Shown here: positions 22,404 to 31,433 of the stretch, piece by piece
Position numbering within the stretch: position 1 is the stretch's first letter
How the letters are laid out: every line of letters starts with the position of its first letter
Source of the DNA: Gigantopelta aegis
Taxonomy: Eukaryota; Mollusca; Gastropoda; Neomphalida; Peltospiridae
Direction: 5' to 3'
Length of the DNA: 64,000 bases
Assembly: GCF_016097555.1 (NCBI RefSeq)
Contig: NC_054706.1
Span: forward strand, 28,087,611-28,151,610
Translations under genes and position numbers: made by a program
The notes under the pieces: model-generated
Databases searched by the model: none
Told to the model about the DNA's origin: nothing
Seen by the model: the letters and a program-made list of their open reading frames with translations, nothing else

Positions 22404-23111
22404 CTAGCCCGAGTACTCTGACTGTAAGAGACATAAATACGCTACGTGACACTCCGTCGCAACAATTACAAAGCTCGGCGATCTATTTTGAGACGTAGAT
22501 CACGTTATCGCCACTGGGAGATTCAGCCTTGTGCAGCAGTTACAGGGGCCGTCTCATACCAAGCGACGTTACAACATGGAAGAGTTGGCTAATGCCGTTT
22601 TGGATGAATTTGGATTTAATTACGTCATTAAACCAAAACAATTACACATTATTGATTCCATTTTGAATTTGAAGGATACATTTGGGGTGTTATCGACAGG
22701 ATACGGCAAAAGTATGTGCTACGTACTGCCTCCTCTTATGAGATGGCCCCTGTAACTGCTGCACAAGGCGGAATCGCCCAGTCTTGAAATAGATCGCCGA
22801 GCTTTGTAATTGTTGCGACGGAGTGTCACGAAGCGTAGCTGAATGTGGGTGCTGTCGGGTTTCTTTCTGTATTATGTGTATTAGTGATTAATATGTGGAT
22901 TTTTTTGTATCAGTTAACTCGAAAATGATCGATGTAAAGGTATTTGACGTCAAACATAGGATTGTTGTGGTATTAGAGCAGGAATCTTTGCCTACCATTT
23001 GGTAGTCAGGAATTGCCAAAAATATACATAGGTTGGTCTCTGACTGTAATGAGAGCGTATTTATGTCCAAATGTCCGTCTAGCTCTCTTACAGTCAGAGT
23101 ACTCGGGCTAG
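22404..23111. mobile_element. Asymmetric foldback DNA element carrying a RecQ-like helicase fragment
   Basis: The outer ends are inverted repeats: CTAGCCCGAGTACTCTGACT (22404) and its complement ending 23111. Inner arms also match inverted: GTGACACTCCGTCGCAACAA onward (22446-22558) against 22735-22832, through GCAGTTACAGGGGCC. Relative to the right arm, the left arm lacks about 215 bp; it also carries an extra segment near 22494-22512. The right arm contains a nested hairpin (TCTGACTGTAA against TTACAGTCAGA). The single-copy centre encodes a helicase fragment. It is non-autonomous; the autonomous relative is unknown. No clean target duplication was seen. Confidence 0.65.
22576..22755 (+). pseudogene. 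RecQ-like helicase N-terminal fragment (59 codons)
   Basis: The ATG at 22576 opens MEELANAVLDEFGFNYVI, then KPKQLHIIDSILNLKD, then FGVLSTGYGKSMCYVLPPL, ending MRWPL and TGA or TAA at 22755. KPKQ...I matches the Q/motif 0 region, and TGYGKSMCY.LP matches Walker A (motif I) of RecQ-family helicases, which usually read TGGGKSLCYQLP. All later motifs (DEAH box, motifs III-VI) are absent, because the frame runs into the right inverted arm. It cannot be a working helicase alone. It is likely cargo or a remnant of the parent transposon's own helicase gene. Confidence 0.7.
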
Positions 23112-23231
23112 TGTGTTGCATATTATTATTTATGAGTTCCCAAGTGTAGTTAGTGCACATCATCATCATGTGAATATATTATGAAATGTGCTTTACTCAC
23201 GATGTATACTTGCACCCTGTTGAGTCACGGT

Positions 23232-23416
23232 TATCGTGTTAGGTTGACCTGGGCGTACAGGTTCTAAGTCCTTGTAACGATAAAGAATAAGAACGTGACA
23301 CTTTTAGTATGCTGCAAGGTTTAATATCTTAGACTACCATTCAATGCCTTGGGTAACTCCCTGTATGTACTTCTGTATTAAATCCCTAAACTATGTTAGA
23401 TGCTCTCTAACCTTAC
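23232..23416 (-). repeat. 3' LTR of the Ty3/Gypsy element
   Basis: On the minus strand it starts TGTAAGGTTAGAGAGC and ends CCTAACACGATA. It is about 185 bp and similar to the 28516-28701 copy, with roughly ten differences (for example GGGCG against TGGTG near its end). It is short for an LTR, and the CGATA end departs from the usual TG...CA. Confidence 0.93.
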
Positions 23417-23433
23417 ATCCCCCTTTCTTTAAG
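23417..23433 (-). other. Polypurine tract
   Basis: The minus strand reads AAAGAAAGGGGGA immediately before the 3' LTR, the site where plus-strand DNA synthesis would start. Confidence 0.8.
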
Positions 23434-23578
23434 ATTAAACTTAATTTTACACTTCCCGACTTAACTGTTCTTTCGTGTTCCAAATAACAGTCCTACTTGC
23501 AGTGTTCAGATAAGAAACTGGCTAACTACTGAAACGAATATCTCTACGCAGTTCAACTTAAAATGAAACTTCCCACAT

Positions 23579-24800
23579 TTAAAGGTCCAGTTTATGTGGT
23601 ACTTTAACTACACGACCAATTCTGGTTATAGTCCCCTTTGGATGGGTGATTGTTACATCAGAAGACGATGACGACGCTGAAGCGGACTCTGTCATGGTCT
23701 CCTCAGACATCACTGGTACAGGATCGATATCCATAGAAATATTGTCCTCTGCAGGGTTTGGCAAGGTCGATGACACTGCAGGGTTGATCAGTTGATGAGG
23801 AGGTGGACTTGAACTTTGTCGATTTAGGTGCCTCCTATTCCTTCTGCGTAGCCCAGTCGATGTCCTGACTACATAAGATCTCGGACCAATAGGCTTCACA
23901 ACTTCTCCCTTCATCTCATTCGGTTCTTTGATCCAAACCTGATCTCCAGGTGACAGAGTCGGAAGTGTAGTAGCTCTATGCCGCCTGTCAAAGTTCTTTT
24001 TCTGCACTTCCTTCTGGTTTGCATTTGCCAACTTCATGTCAGCCAGCTTAGGCCAATCAGGAGTAAGCAAGGCAGGGACGACCGGAACTCTCGTCCTCAG
24101 GCAATGGCCCATGGACATTTCTGCTGGACTGAAACCACACTGGAGAGGAGTCGCTCTGTAGTTAAGTAGCGCCAGATATGGGTCTTCAGTTTTCAACAAA
24201 AAATTCTTGACCGTCTGCACAGCCCTTTCAGCTTCTCCATTAGCTTGCGGATAATGAGGACTGCTGGTTTTTATGGGTGAATCCATATTCTGTAGAAAAT
24301 CTGCTGGGATGCAAATTGTGGTCCATTGAACAACTTTAGGAATCCCGTGTCATGCAAAGATACTCTTGCAATGAACAATAACAGTCTCTGAAGAGGTCGA
24401 GGCTTGTAGATAAGCCAACTCAATGTTACGAGAGAAATAATCTACTACGAGTAGATACTGCTTACCACGCCATTCCCACTTTCTGCCATGGGAAATCCGG
24501 AACACTGCTCGGCTTCAATGGCTCAGGTCTAGCTTTTCTCTCTTTCTCGCAGATTACACAGTTTTCTATCATGGACTGGATCTGTTGAGATAGTCCTGGC
24601 CACCACACAGAACACTTGGCCAGAGCTCTGCAGTTTACAATGCCTTGATGGCCATCATGAATTCGGGTCAAAATGTCCTGCCTCAGTTCCACTGGGATGA
24701 CAAGTCTAGTGCGATAAAGTAATAGTCCTTTTTGGAATTGTTAAGTCGTCTCTCGCCATGAAGAATGGACAAACATCTGGATGAAGTTTGGACTTCACAG
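23579..24800 (-). pseudogene. Integrase region of the Ty3/Gypsy element
   Basis: The zinc-binding part (RIHDGHQGIVNC ... MIENCVIC) lies in 24692-24462. The core is broken by frameshifts around 24290-24460. The last part (SSPHYPQANGEAERAVQ, LLNYRATPL, PGDQVWIKEP, GPRSYVVRTSTG) is open in 24286-23579 and includes the GPY/F module. At least two frame changes are needed to read it through. Confidence 0.9.
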
Positions 24801-25745
24801 CAGGCCATCCATCTCTGCAGTAATGAACGACTTGACTACATACCCGGTCTTGCTGCTGCTTCATTCTGATCTCTACTAGCCGACCCTGGGTCGCTGGTAT
24901 ACCATCAATCACAGACTACTAAGGCTGTGGCATCACTTTCCAACAGCAGGTCAGTTTCCTGGGGAGATCCAACCGGAGCGCGAGACAACACAGGCCATCC
25001 ATCTCTGCAGTAATGAGCGACTTGACTACATAACCGGTCTTGCTGCTGCTTCATCCTGATCTCTACTAGCCGACCCTGGGTCGCTGGTATACCATCAATC
25101 ACAGACTACTAAGGCTGTGGCATCATTTTCCCACAGCAGGTCAGTTTCCTGGGGAGATCCAACCAGAGCGCGAGACAATGCAGGCCATCCATCTCTGCAG
25201 TAATGAGCGACTTGACTACATAACCGGTCTTGCTGCTGCTTCATCCTGATCTCTACTAGCCGACCCTGGGTCGCTGGTATACCATCAATCACAGACTACT
25301 AAGGCTGTGGCATCACTTTCCAACAGCAGGTCAGTTTCCTGGGGAGATCCAACCGGAGCGCGAGACAACAGGCCATCCATCTCTGCAGTAACGAGCGACA
25401 TGACTACATACCCGGTCTTGCTGCTGCTTCATTCTGATCTCTACTAGCCGACCCTGGCTCGCTGGTATATCAATCACAGACTATTAAGGCTGTGGCATCA
25501 CTTTCCAACAGCAGGTCAGTTTCCTGGGGAGATCCAACCGGAGTGCGAGACAATGCAGGCCATCCATCTCTGCAGTAACGAGCGACTTGACTACATACCC
25601 GGTCTTGCTGCTGCTTCATTCTGATCTCTACTAGCCGACCCTGGGTCGCTGGTATTCCATCAATCACAGACTACTAAGGCTGTGGCATCACTTTCCAACA
25701 GCAGGTTAGTTTCCTGGGGAGATCCAACCGGAGTGCGAGACAACG
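24801..25745 (-). repeat. About 190-bp tandem repeat inside pol, 5 copies
   Basis: Copies start near 24803, 24993, 25183, 25371 and 25556 at the word GCCATCCATCTCTGCAG, with periods of 190, 190, about 188 and about 185. Each encodes the RNase H-integrase connection (minus strand SRTPVGSPQETDLLLESD, then GIPATQGRLVEIRMKQQQD, YCRDGWP). Because 190 is not a multiple of three, the frame shifts at every unit. Copies are over 95% alike, so the amplification is recent relative to the element. Confidence 0.92.
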
Positions 25746-27189
25746 CATCTGCAGTCTTCAGGTTCTTACCCACTGTATAGATCACCTCATACATGTAGCT
25801 GTACCGCATAAGGTGCATGCGAAATCTTTGTATTCGCCGTAATAGCTCATCCAAGCCCTTAGACTTGAGAAGTGTCAACAATGGTCGATGGTCAGTCTCT
25901 ATGATGAATCATGGGAGGCCCACAAGGAAATCTGAAAATTTCTCATAAGCCCAAGTGGATGCCAGTGCTTCCTTCTCCACTTGTGCGTAACGTTGCTCTG
26001 TCGAGGTCATAGATCTGGAAGCATAGAAGACAGGACACCACCTGCCATCTTTCTCTTGAAGCAGGACTGCTCCCAGTCCATAGGATGATGCATCTGCAAA
26101 CACCTTGGTAGGTCGGTCTGGACTATAATGAGCTAGCACAGGTGGCGAACTTAACAGTTCTTTCAGACGAACAAACGCCTGTTCCTGTGCTTCTTCCCAA
26201 GTCCACTGAATGTTTTTCTTTAACAACTCCCGGAGAGGTCTGGTCTGGTCAGTGAGGTCTGGAGCAAACTTCTGCACAAAGTTAATCATGTCCAGAACAC
26301 AGCGCAATTCTGGCACATTTTGGGGACGAGGTAACTTCTGGATCGCTTCTACTTTTGCTGGATCCATCTGCACACCTTCCTTAGAAATGATATGTCCCAA
26401 GAACTTAATATGGCGCTGATTAAAAACACATTTTTCATTTAAGGTCACCCCTGCATCTTCCAGTCTCTGCAAAACCTCCTTCAGCCTCTGATCGTGTTCC
26501 TGCTGGCTGCGCCCTGACACCAGGACATCATCAATGTCACAAATCACTCCTGGGATGTTTGACAACAACTGTGACATGATGCGATGAAACACCTCAGGAC
26601 CTGAAGAAATTCCAAAGGGCAGCCTTTTATAACAAAAGCGCCCAAATGGAGTAATAAACGTCAGCTCTTGTGAACTTTCATCTAATGGCACTTGGTGGAA
26701 ACCACTATTACAGTCCAACTTAGTAAACACTGTCGCTCCTGCAAGCTGTGCCAACAGCTGGTCTGTGGAAAGAAGAGGATCGTTTTCTCGCTTGATACTC
26801 TCGTTCAACTTTGTCAGATCTACACACAAGCGGATTGTGTCTTTCTTTTCTTTAGGCACCACTACTATTGGTGCGCACCAGTCTGTTGGTGTGGTCACTG
26901 GACTAATCACATCTAGCTCCTCCAGGCGGTTCAGTTCTTTTTTTACCTTCATCTGCAGCATCAGTGGTACCCGTCTTGGAGCAGAGACGGCATATGGTAC
27001 AGCATTCTCTCGCATTCTAATCTTGTAGGTTTCCTTTGTTTTACCCAGACCCGAGAAGAGCTTAGGATATACCTCTCTGTAACTGTTAGATGTACTCTGA
27101 ACTGACTCGATATATTTTATCAGTTGTAATGCTTCAATCGCTGGCCTGCCTAACATTGGCTCTTGCAGATTCTTCACAACATAGACCTG
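25660..27189 (-). pseudogene. Reverse transcriptase and RNase H region of the Ty3/Gypsy element
   Basis: RT blocks are visible: RRVPLMLQ, WCAPIVVVPKE, RLCVDLTKLNE, FTKLDCNSGFHQVPL, YKRLPFGISSGPEVFHR, and the catalytic DIDDVLVSG (about 26525-26538), where the usual aromatic residue before xDD is replaced by Asp. RNase H follows with VFADASSYGLGAVLLQ and EKEALA. A TGA stop at 25908-25906 separates it from the downstream frame (TDHRPLL, RIQRFRM, ADALSR). RT frame length is normal for the family. Confidence 0.93.
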
Positions 27190-28289
27190 TTAAATTGTAA
27201 CAGCATTTTTATACTTCATCCTAGTTCTGAACTTGCCCAACACATTCAGTGAGTTTTGGCCAGGGCCAAACAGTTCTTTCATAGACTTCTGAAGTGGAGT
27301 TTTTATCTCTGGTACACAGCCCTCTGGGATGACGGTTATATCTGCACCTGTGTCCATCTTGAAACGCACTCTTTGGTTTTCCATGAAAACATTAACATAC
27401 CAATATGCGACCCCCATCTTGGAAACTGCACCTAGAAATGCATTTTCTCTTGAATCTTCAGTCACACCACTAACATCTTGGTGAGACCTAGTTTTTTGTC
27501 CACCCGACTTGCCAACCTTGCTGTAACACATTGCAGCATAATGTCCCTTTTTAGAACACTTACGGCATTCGGCATCTTTGGCTGGACAAACATGTAGTTT
27601 ATGTGGCCTTCCACATTTTTTGCATTTCTTTTGTTGCACAGTATGTTTGGTTCCCGGGCTATTTCTCTTGTTCACTCTGTCTATGACCCCTGGTGCACTG
27701 CTAGTAATTGCTTTTGCTTGTACGTGTGATGACTCGTGTGCTCGGCACACTTCTATGCGCGATAACAATGTCAACTTTCTATCCTCCAAGAGTTTCTGAC
27801 GAACTGTGTCATCTCTCACTCCAAGTACTATCCTGTCTCTGAGCATACAGTTCTCATATGTATTAAAATTGCTTGTTTTGACGAGTTTCTGCAGTGAAGT
27901 TACATATGCATCGATTGTCTCATCATCTTCTTGGTTCCTTTTGTTGAAGAGAAATGTTTCGTATATTTCATTGGCTTCGCCTATGCAAAACTGCTCAAAT
28001 TTTCTTAGCACATCGTCAATGTCATTTGCATCTTCATCTTGTCCAAAAGAAAACCCATCAAATATGTTGAAGGCTTCTTAACCTACGCATGCCAAGAAGA
28101 CAGAAGTACGGTATTTAGGTGACTCAGTCTCTAATCTTGTTGCAATTTCGTAATTGCTCCATTGCCTTTTGAACTTTCTCCATGCTACCTCAATATTTCG
28201 TGCATGTATTTACTTGAAACAGGAATATTAGGTCAAAATTGGTGTCTCAACACTTGTTCAGCAATTTCTCCGTTCTCATTTTCTGCCAT
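27190..28289 (-). pseudogene. gag and protease region of the Ty3/Gypsy element
   Basis: A start at 28289 (MAENENGEIAEQ) soon hits a stop, so the gag beginning is broken. From 28011 to 27190 one open frame holds the capsid-like part (EIYETFLFNKRNQ, RDRIVLGVRD), zinc knuckles (CKKCGRPHKLHVC and CRKCSKKGHYAAMC) and the aspartic protease motif FKMDTGADITVIP. It ends at a TAA (27192-27190) that is in frame with the RT region. The retroelement is not functional as it stands. Confidence 0.88.
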
Positions 28290-28500
28290 TTTTGTTTTTA
28301 ATGTTCACTGATTTAACAGTAGACGAAAAACCAACAAATAGTTCAAGGGGTATAACTGTCTGTCCTGTTAGGATAGTTACAAATGCGGTTGTTTCCCTTG
28401 ATTTGGCGAATCTTTTGCGCGGAACGTTCTGACATCAAACTAATTTTGCTAACTGAACTGACAAGACGAGGCCGTGATTTCCTATTTCTGGAAATACTCC

Positions 28501-28515
28501 AAAGTTCTGACACCA
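28501..28515 (-). other. Primer-binding site, tRNA-Leu type
   Basis: Directly next to the 5' LTR the minus strand reads TGGTGTCAGAACTTT. TGGTGTCAGAA is complementary to the 3' end of many tRNA-Leu molecules (...TTCTGACACCA), a primer used by several animal Gypsy lineages. Confidence 0.75.
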
Positions 28516-28701
28516 TATCGTGTTAGGTTGACCTTGGTGTACAGGTTCTAAGTCCTTGTAACGATAAACAATAAGAACGTGACACTTTTAGTATGCTGCA
28601 AGGTTTAATATCTTAGACTACTATTCCATGCCTGGGGTAACCCCCCGTATGTACTTCTGTATTAAATCCCTAAACTATGTTAGATGCTCTCTAACCTTAC
28701 A
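28516..28701 (-). repeat. 5' LTR of the Ty3/Gypsy element
   Basis: It is the upstream LTR on the minus strand, bounded by ACGGT outside and the primer site inside. The differences from the other LTR show that insertion is not recent. Confidence 0.93.
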
Positions 28702-28717
28702 ACGGTCTCTATTAATT

Positions 28718-28953
28718 TTCACCACGACTGGCATGTCAAAGGCCATGGTATGTACTACCTTATCTGTAGGATGGTGCATTTAAAAGATCCCTTGCTGCTA
28801 ATCGAAACGAGTAGCTCATGAAGTGGCAACAGCGGGTTTTCTCTCTCAATATCTGTGTGGTCCTTAACCATACATGTATGTCTGACACCATATAACTGTA
28901 AATAAAATGTGTTTAGTGCATCGTTAAATAAAACATTTCCTTCCTTCCTATTA
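28718..28953 (+). repeat. SINE type B, 5'-truncated
   Basis: It runs from CCACGACTGGCATGTCAAAG to GTTAAATAAAACATTTCC plus CTTCC. It lies 12 bp from the retrotransposon's target duplication, so the retrotransposon landed beside or inside it. Confidence 0.85.
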
Positions 28954-29203
28954 AGTTTGGCTATTTGGGATTTCCCCATTTTTAAAACAAATTATATACC
29001 ACCTACAGTTTGTTTATATTCCCTGTCTTACAGTTAGAATGGCACATTGGAACAGCCAAGACATTTTAATTATATTAATTTTTTTGTAACGTTTTACCTT
29101 TAAAAAAACATGGGCCAATATAGGGAAAAAACACAACCCCTATGTACATTAAAACACAAGTTTGTAGGTTTCTTAATTTATGGCAGTCAAGACTAAAATA
29201 TAT

Positions 29204-29982
29204 GGCAAAGTGTTGTCTGCATGAGCATGTTTATATTAACATAGTATTAGTGAAAGATGTCAGTAAAAGTGTCGTCTGCATGAGCATGTTTATATTGACA
29301 TAGTATTAGTGAAAGACGTCAGTAAAAGTGTCGTCTGCATGAGCATGTTTATATTGACATAGTATTAGTGAAAGACGTCAGTAAAAGTGTCGTCTGCGTG
29401 AGCATGTTTATATTTACATAGTATTAGTGAAAGACGTCAGTAAAAGTGTCGTCTGCATGAGCATGTTTATATTGACATAGTATTAGTGAAAGACGTCAGT
29501 AAAAGTGTCGTCTGCATGAGCATGTTTATATTGACATAGTATTAGTGAAAGACGTCAGTAAAAGTGTTGTCTGCATGAGCATGTTTATATTGACATAGTA
29601 TTAGTGAAAGACGTCAGTAAAAGTGTCGTCTGCGTGAGCATGTTTATATTGACATAGTATTAGTGAAAGACGTCAGTAAAAGTGTCGTCTGCGTGAGCAT
29701 GTTTATATTTACATAGTATTAGTGAAAGACGTCAGTAAAAGTGTCGTCTGCGTGAGCATGTTTATATTGACATAGTATTAGTGAAAGACGTCAGTAAAAG
29801 TGTCGTCTGCATAAGCATGTTTATATTGACATAGTATTAGTGAAAGACGTCAGTAAAAGTGTCGTCTGCGTGAGCATGTTTATATTGACATAGTATTAGT
29901 GAAAGACGTCAGTAAAAGTGTTGTCTGCATGAGCATGTTTATATTTACATAGTATTAGTGAAAGACGTCAGTAAAAGTGTCG
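29204..29982. repeat. 59-bp minisatellite, 13 copies
   Basis: The unit begins ATGAGCATGTTTATATTGAC, continues ATAGTATTAGTGAAAGACGT and ends CAGTAAAAGTGTCGTCTGC. Copies vary at only a few positions (TTGAC/TTTAC, GCATG/GCGTG). Each holds ACTGACGTCTTT on the minus strand, close to a CRE half-site. No conserved spacers, so it is not a CRISPR array. Confidence 0.95.
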
Positions 29983-30036
29983 GGTCACATGTTGATCGTT
30001 TATAAATCTATGGAAGCAAATAAGGGGTCTGAAAAT

Positions 30037-30515
30037 TAAAAACCTGAAATACATGTAGGATATATGTAGATTAGTATTGAGTTTTACATTAAAAACCTGA
30101 AATACATGTAGGATATATGTAGATTAGTATTGAGTTTTACATTAAAAACCTGAAATACATGTAGGATATATGTAGATTAGTATTGAGTTTTACATTAAAA
30201 ACCTGAAATACATGTAGGATATATGTAGATTAGTATTGAGTTTACATTAAAAACCTGAAATACATGTAGGATATATGTAGATTAGTATTGAGTTTTACAT
30301 TAAAAACCTGAAATACATGTAGGATATATGTAGATTAGTATTGAGTTTTACATTAAAAACCTGAAATACATGTAGGATATATGTAGATTAGTATTGAGTT
30401 TTACATTAAAAACCTGAAATACATGTAGGATATATGTAGATTAGTATTGAGTTTTACATTAAAAACCTGAAATACATGTAGGATATATGTAGATTAGTAT
30501 TGAGTTTTACATTAA
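30037..30515. repeat. 53-bp minisatellite, 9 copies
   Basis: The unit begins AAAAACCTGAAATACATGTA, contains GGATATATGTAGATTAG and ends TATTGAGTTTTACATT. Copies are almost identical; one is 52 bp. It lies 50 bp from the 59-bp array, an unusual pairing. Confidence 0.95.
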
Positions 30516-31298
30516 AAATATAACTATTAAGTACTACACTATTTATAGTTAGTATTCCATTTGAATAAATATTAAATGAGTACTTATAAAATTTAGATAA
30601 AAAATTAAAATAAAAATCACCATTTGGAGCTATTTAAAAACACAAAGGGAGTTTATTATTCGAACTTATCATGCAGGCAATATTTTACAGACATGCATGA
30701 CCTTATTTTGATAGCTGAAAATTTAGCAAAATGTGTTATATTATTTGAAAAATTATTATTTCTAGGGCTGCGCTCCTGAAAATTAAGACCATTCTGGACA
30801 CTATATACATTATAAAATAACCAAATACTGTAATAAAAATAAATCTTTCCAGATACAGAAATATTTGGTCTAGAGAGGTCAGTAATGTCTTTACTGATAT
30901 TGAGGTTAGATGATTGATATGTATCGATCTGCTACAATGAAACCGGTCTAAACCAGATCATGCTGAGGACCTAATATTTCTCTGATTTAGACAGGATCCA
31001 TAATTTAAAGAGTCCGTTGCATTTTAGAATTTATAAAATTCGGACCCATCGAATTTGTCCGCTTTTGACAGGATTCAGATTTGTTCAGGGTCTGCTTTAG
31101 ACAGGTTTCACTCTGTATAATGTATTTTAAAAGCATTATTTTACACTTACAACCCATGTACATATATATTTTTTATTTTTACACCATTTTATTGTATAGA
31201 CAGAACAGTCACATGTGCAAGACTGCCAAGAGAATTCCAAAAGTTGAGGCATTTCATCTGCATGACATCAGACAGTCATTTGTGCTGTGGAATTGAAG
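30516..31298. other. Presumed PGAP1 promoter and 5' UTR region
   Basis: No gene is visible. 31000-31110 has GGACCCATCGAATTTGTCC-type words typical of a dispersed repeat (also seen at about 43960-44200). No TATA box or initiator can be assigned before the ATG at 31299. A 5' noncoding exon could exist farther upstream. Confidence 0.35.
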
Positions 31299-31433
31299 AT
31301 GAATGTTAAAACTAAATTCCTCCTGTCGCTTATTGGGGTTGGATTGCTGACTTCTGGAATTATTGACTATTTAACAAATTTTGAAGAAAATGGATGTGAA
31401 ATGACATGGATGTATCAGTGGCCAGAATATTTG
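31299..31433 (+). CDS. PGAP1: PGAP1 coding exon 1 (start codon, signal anchor)
   Basis: The exon encodes residues 1-45. A hydrophobic stretch (FLLSLIGVGLLTSGIIDYL) follows three basic or polar residues, as expected for an ER signal anchor. NFEENGCEMTWMYQWPEYL then matches the family's FEEN.C.M..M.E.PEY block. The donor is GTGAGT and the exon ends in phase 0. Confidence 0.92.

Larger units (their letters stand above)
23232..28701 (-). mobile_element. Ty3/Gypsy LTR retrotransposon, degraded (5.47 kb)
   Basis: Two LTRs of about 185 bp flank gag and pol on the minus strand, in the Ty3/Gypsy order protease, RT, RNase H, integrase. A 5-bp duplication ACGGT flanks it (23227-23231 and 28702-28706). 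A tRNA-Leu-like primer site and a purine tract are in the expected places. The coding region is broken by at least two in-frame stops, frameshifts and a tandem expansion, so it is not autonomous. It lies between the two host genes. Confidence 0.95.

Noticed and set aside
22531..22755. A small helicase gene
   Set aside because: Only motif 0 and Walker A are present, ending in a transposon arm; the GTG upstream of the ATG is not a credible eukaryotic start.
29204..29982. Regularly spaced repeats resembling a CRISPR array
   Set aside because: The whole 59-bp unit is repeated with no variable spacers, and the genome is eukaryotic.
31287..31298. A PGAP1 start at the in-frame GTG, four codons upstream
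   Set aside because: GTG is not a normal start in animals; the ATG at 31299 gives a good signal anchor.
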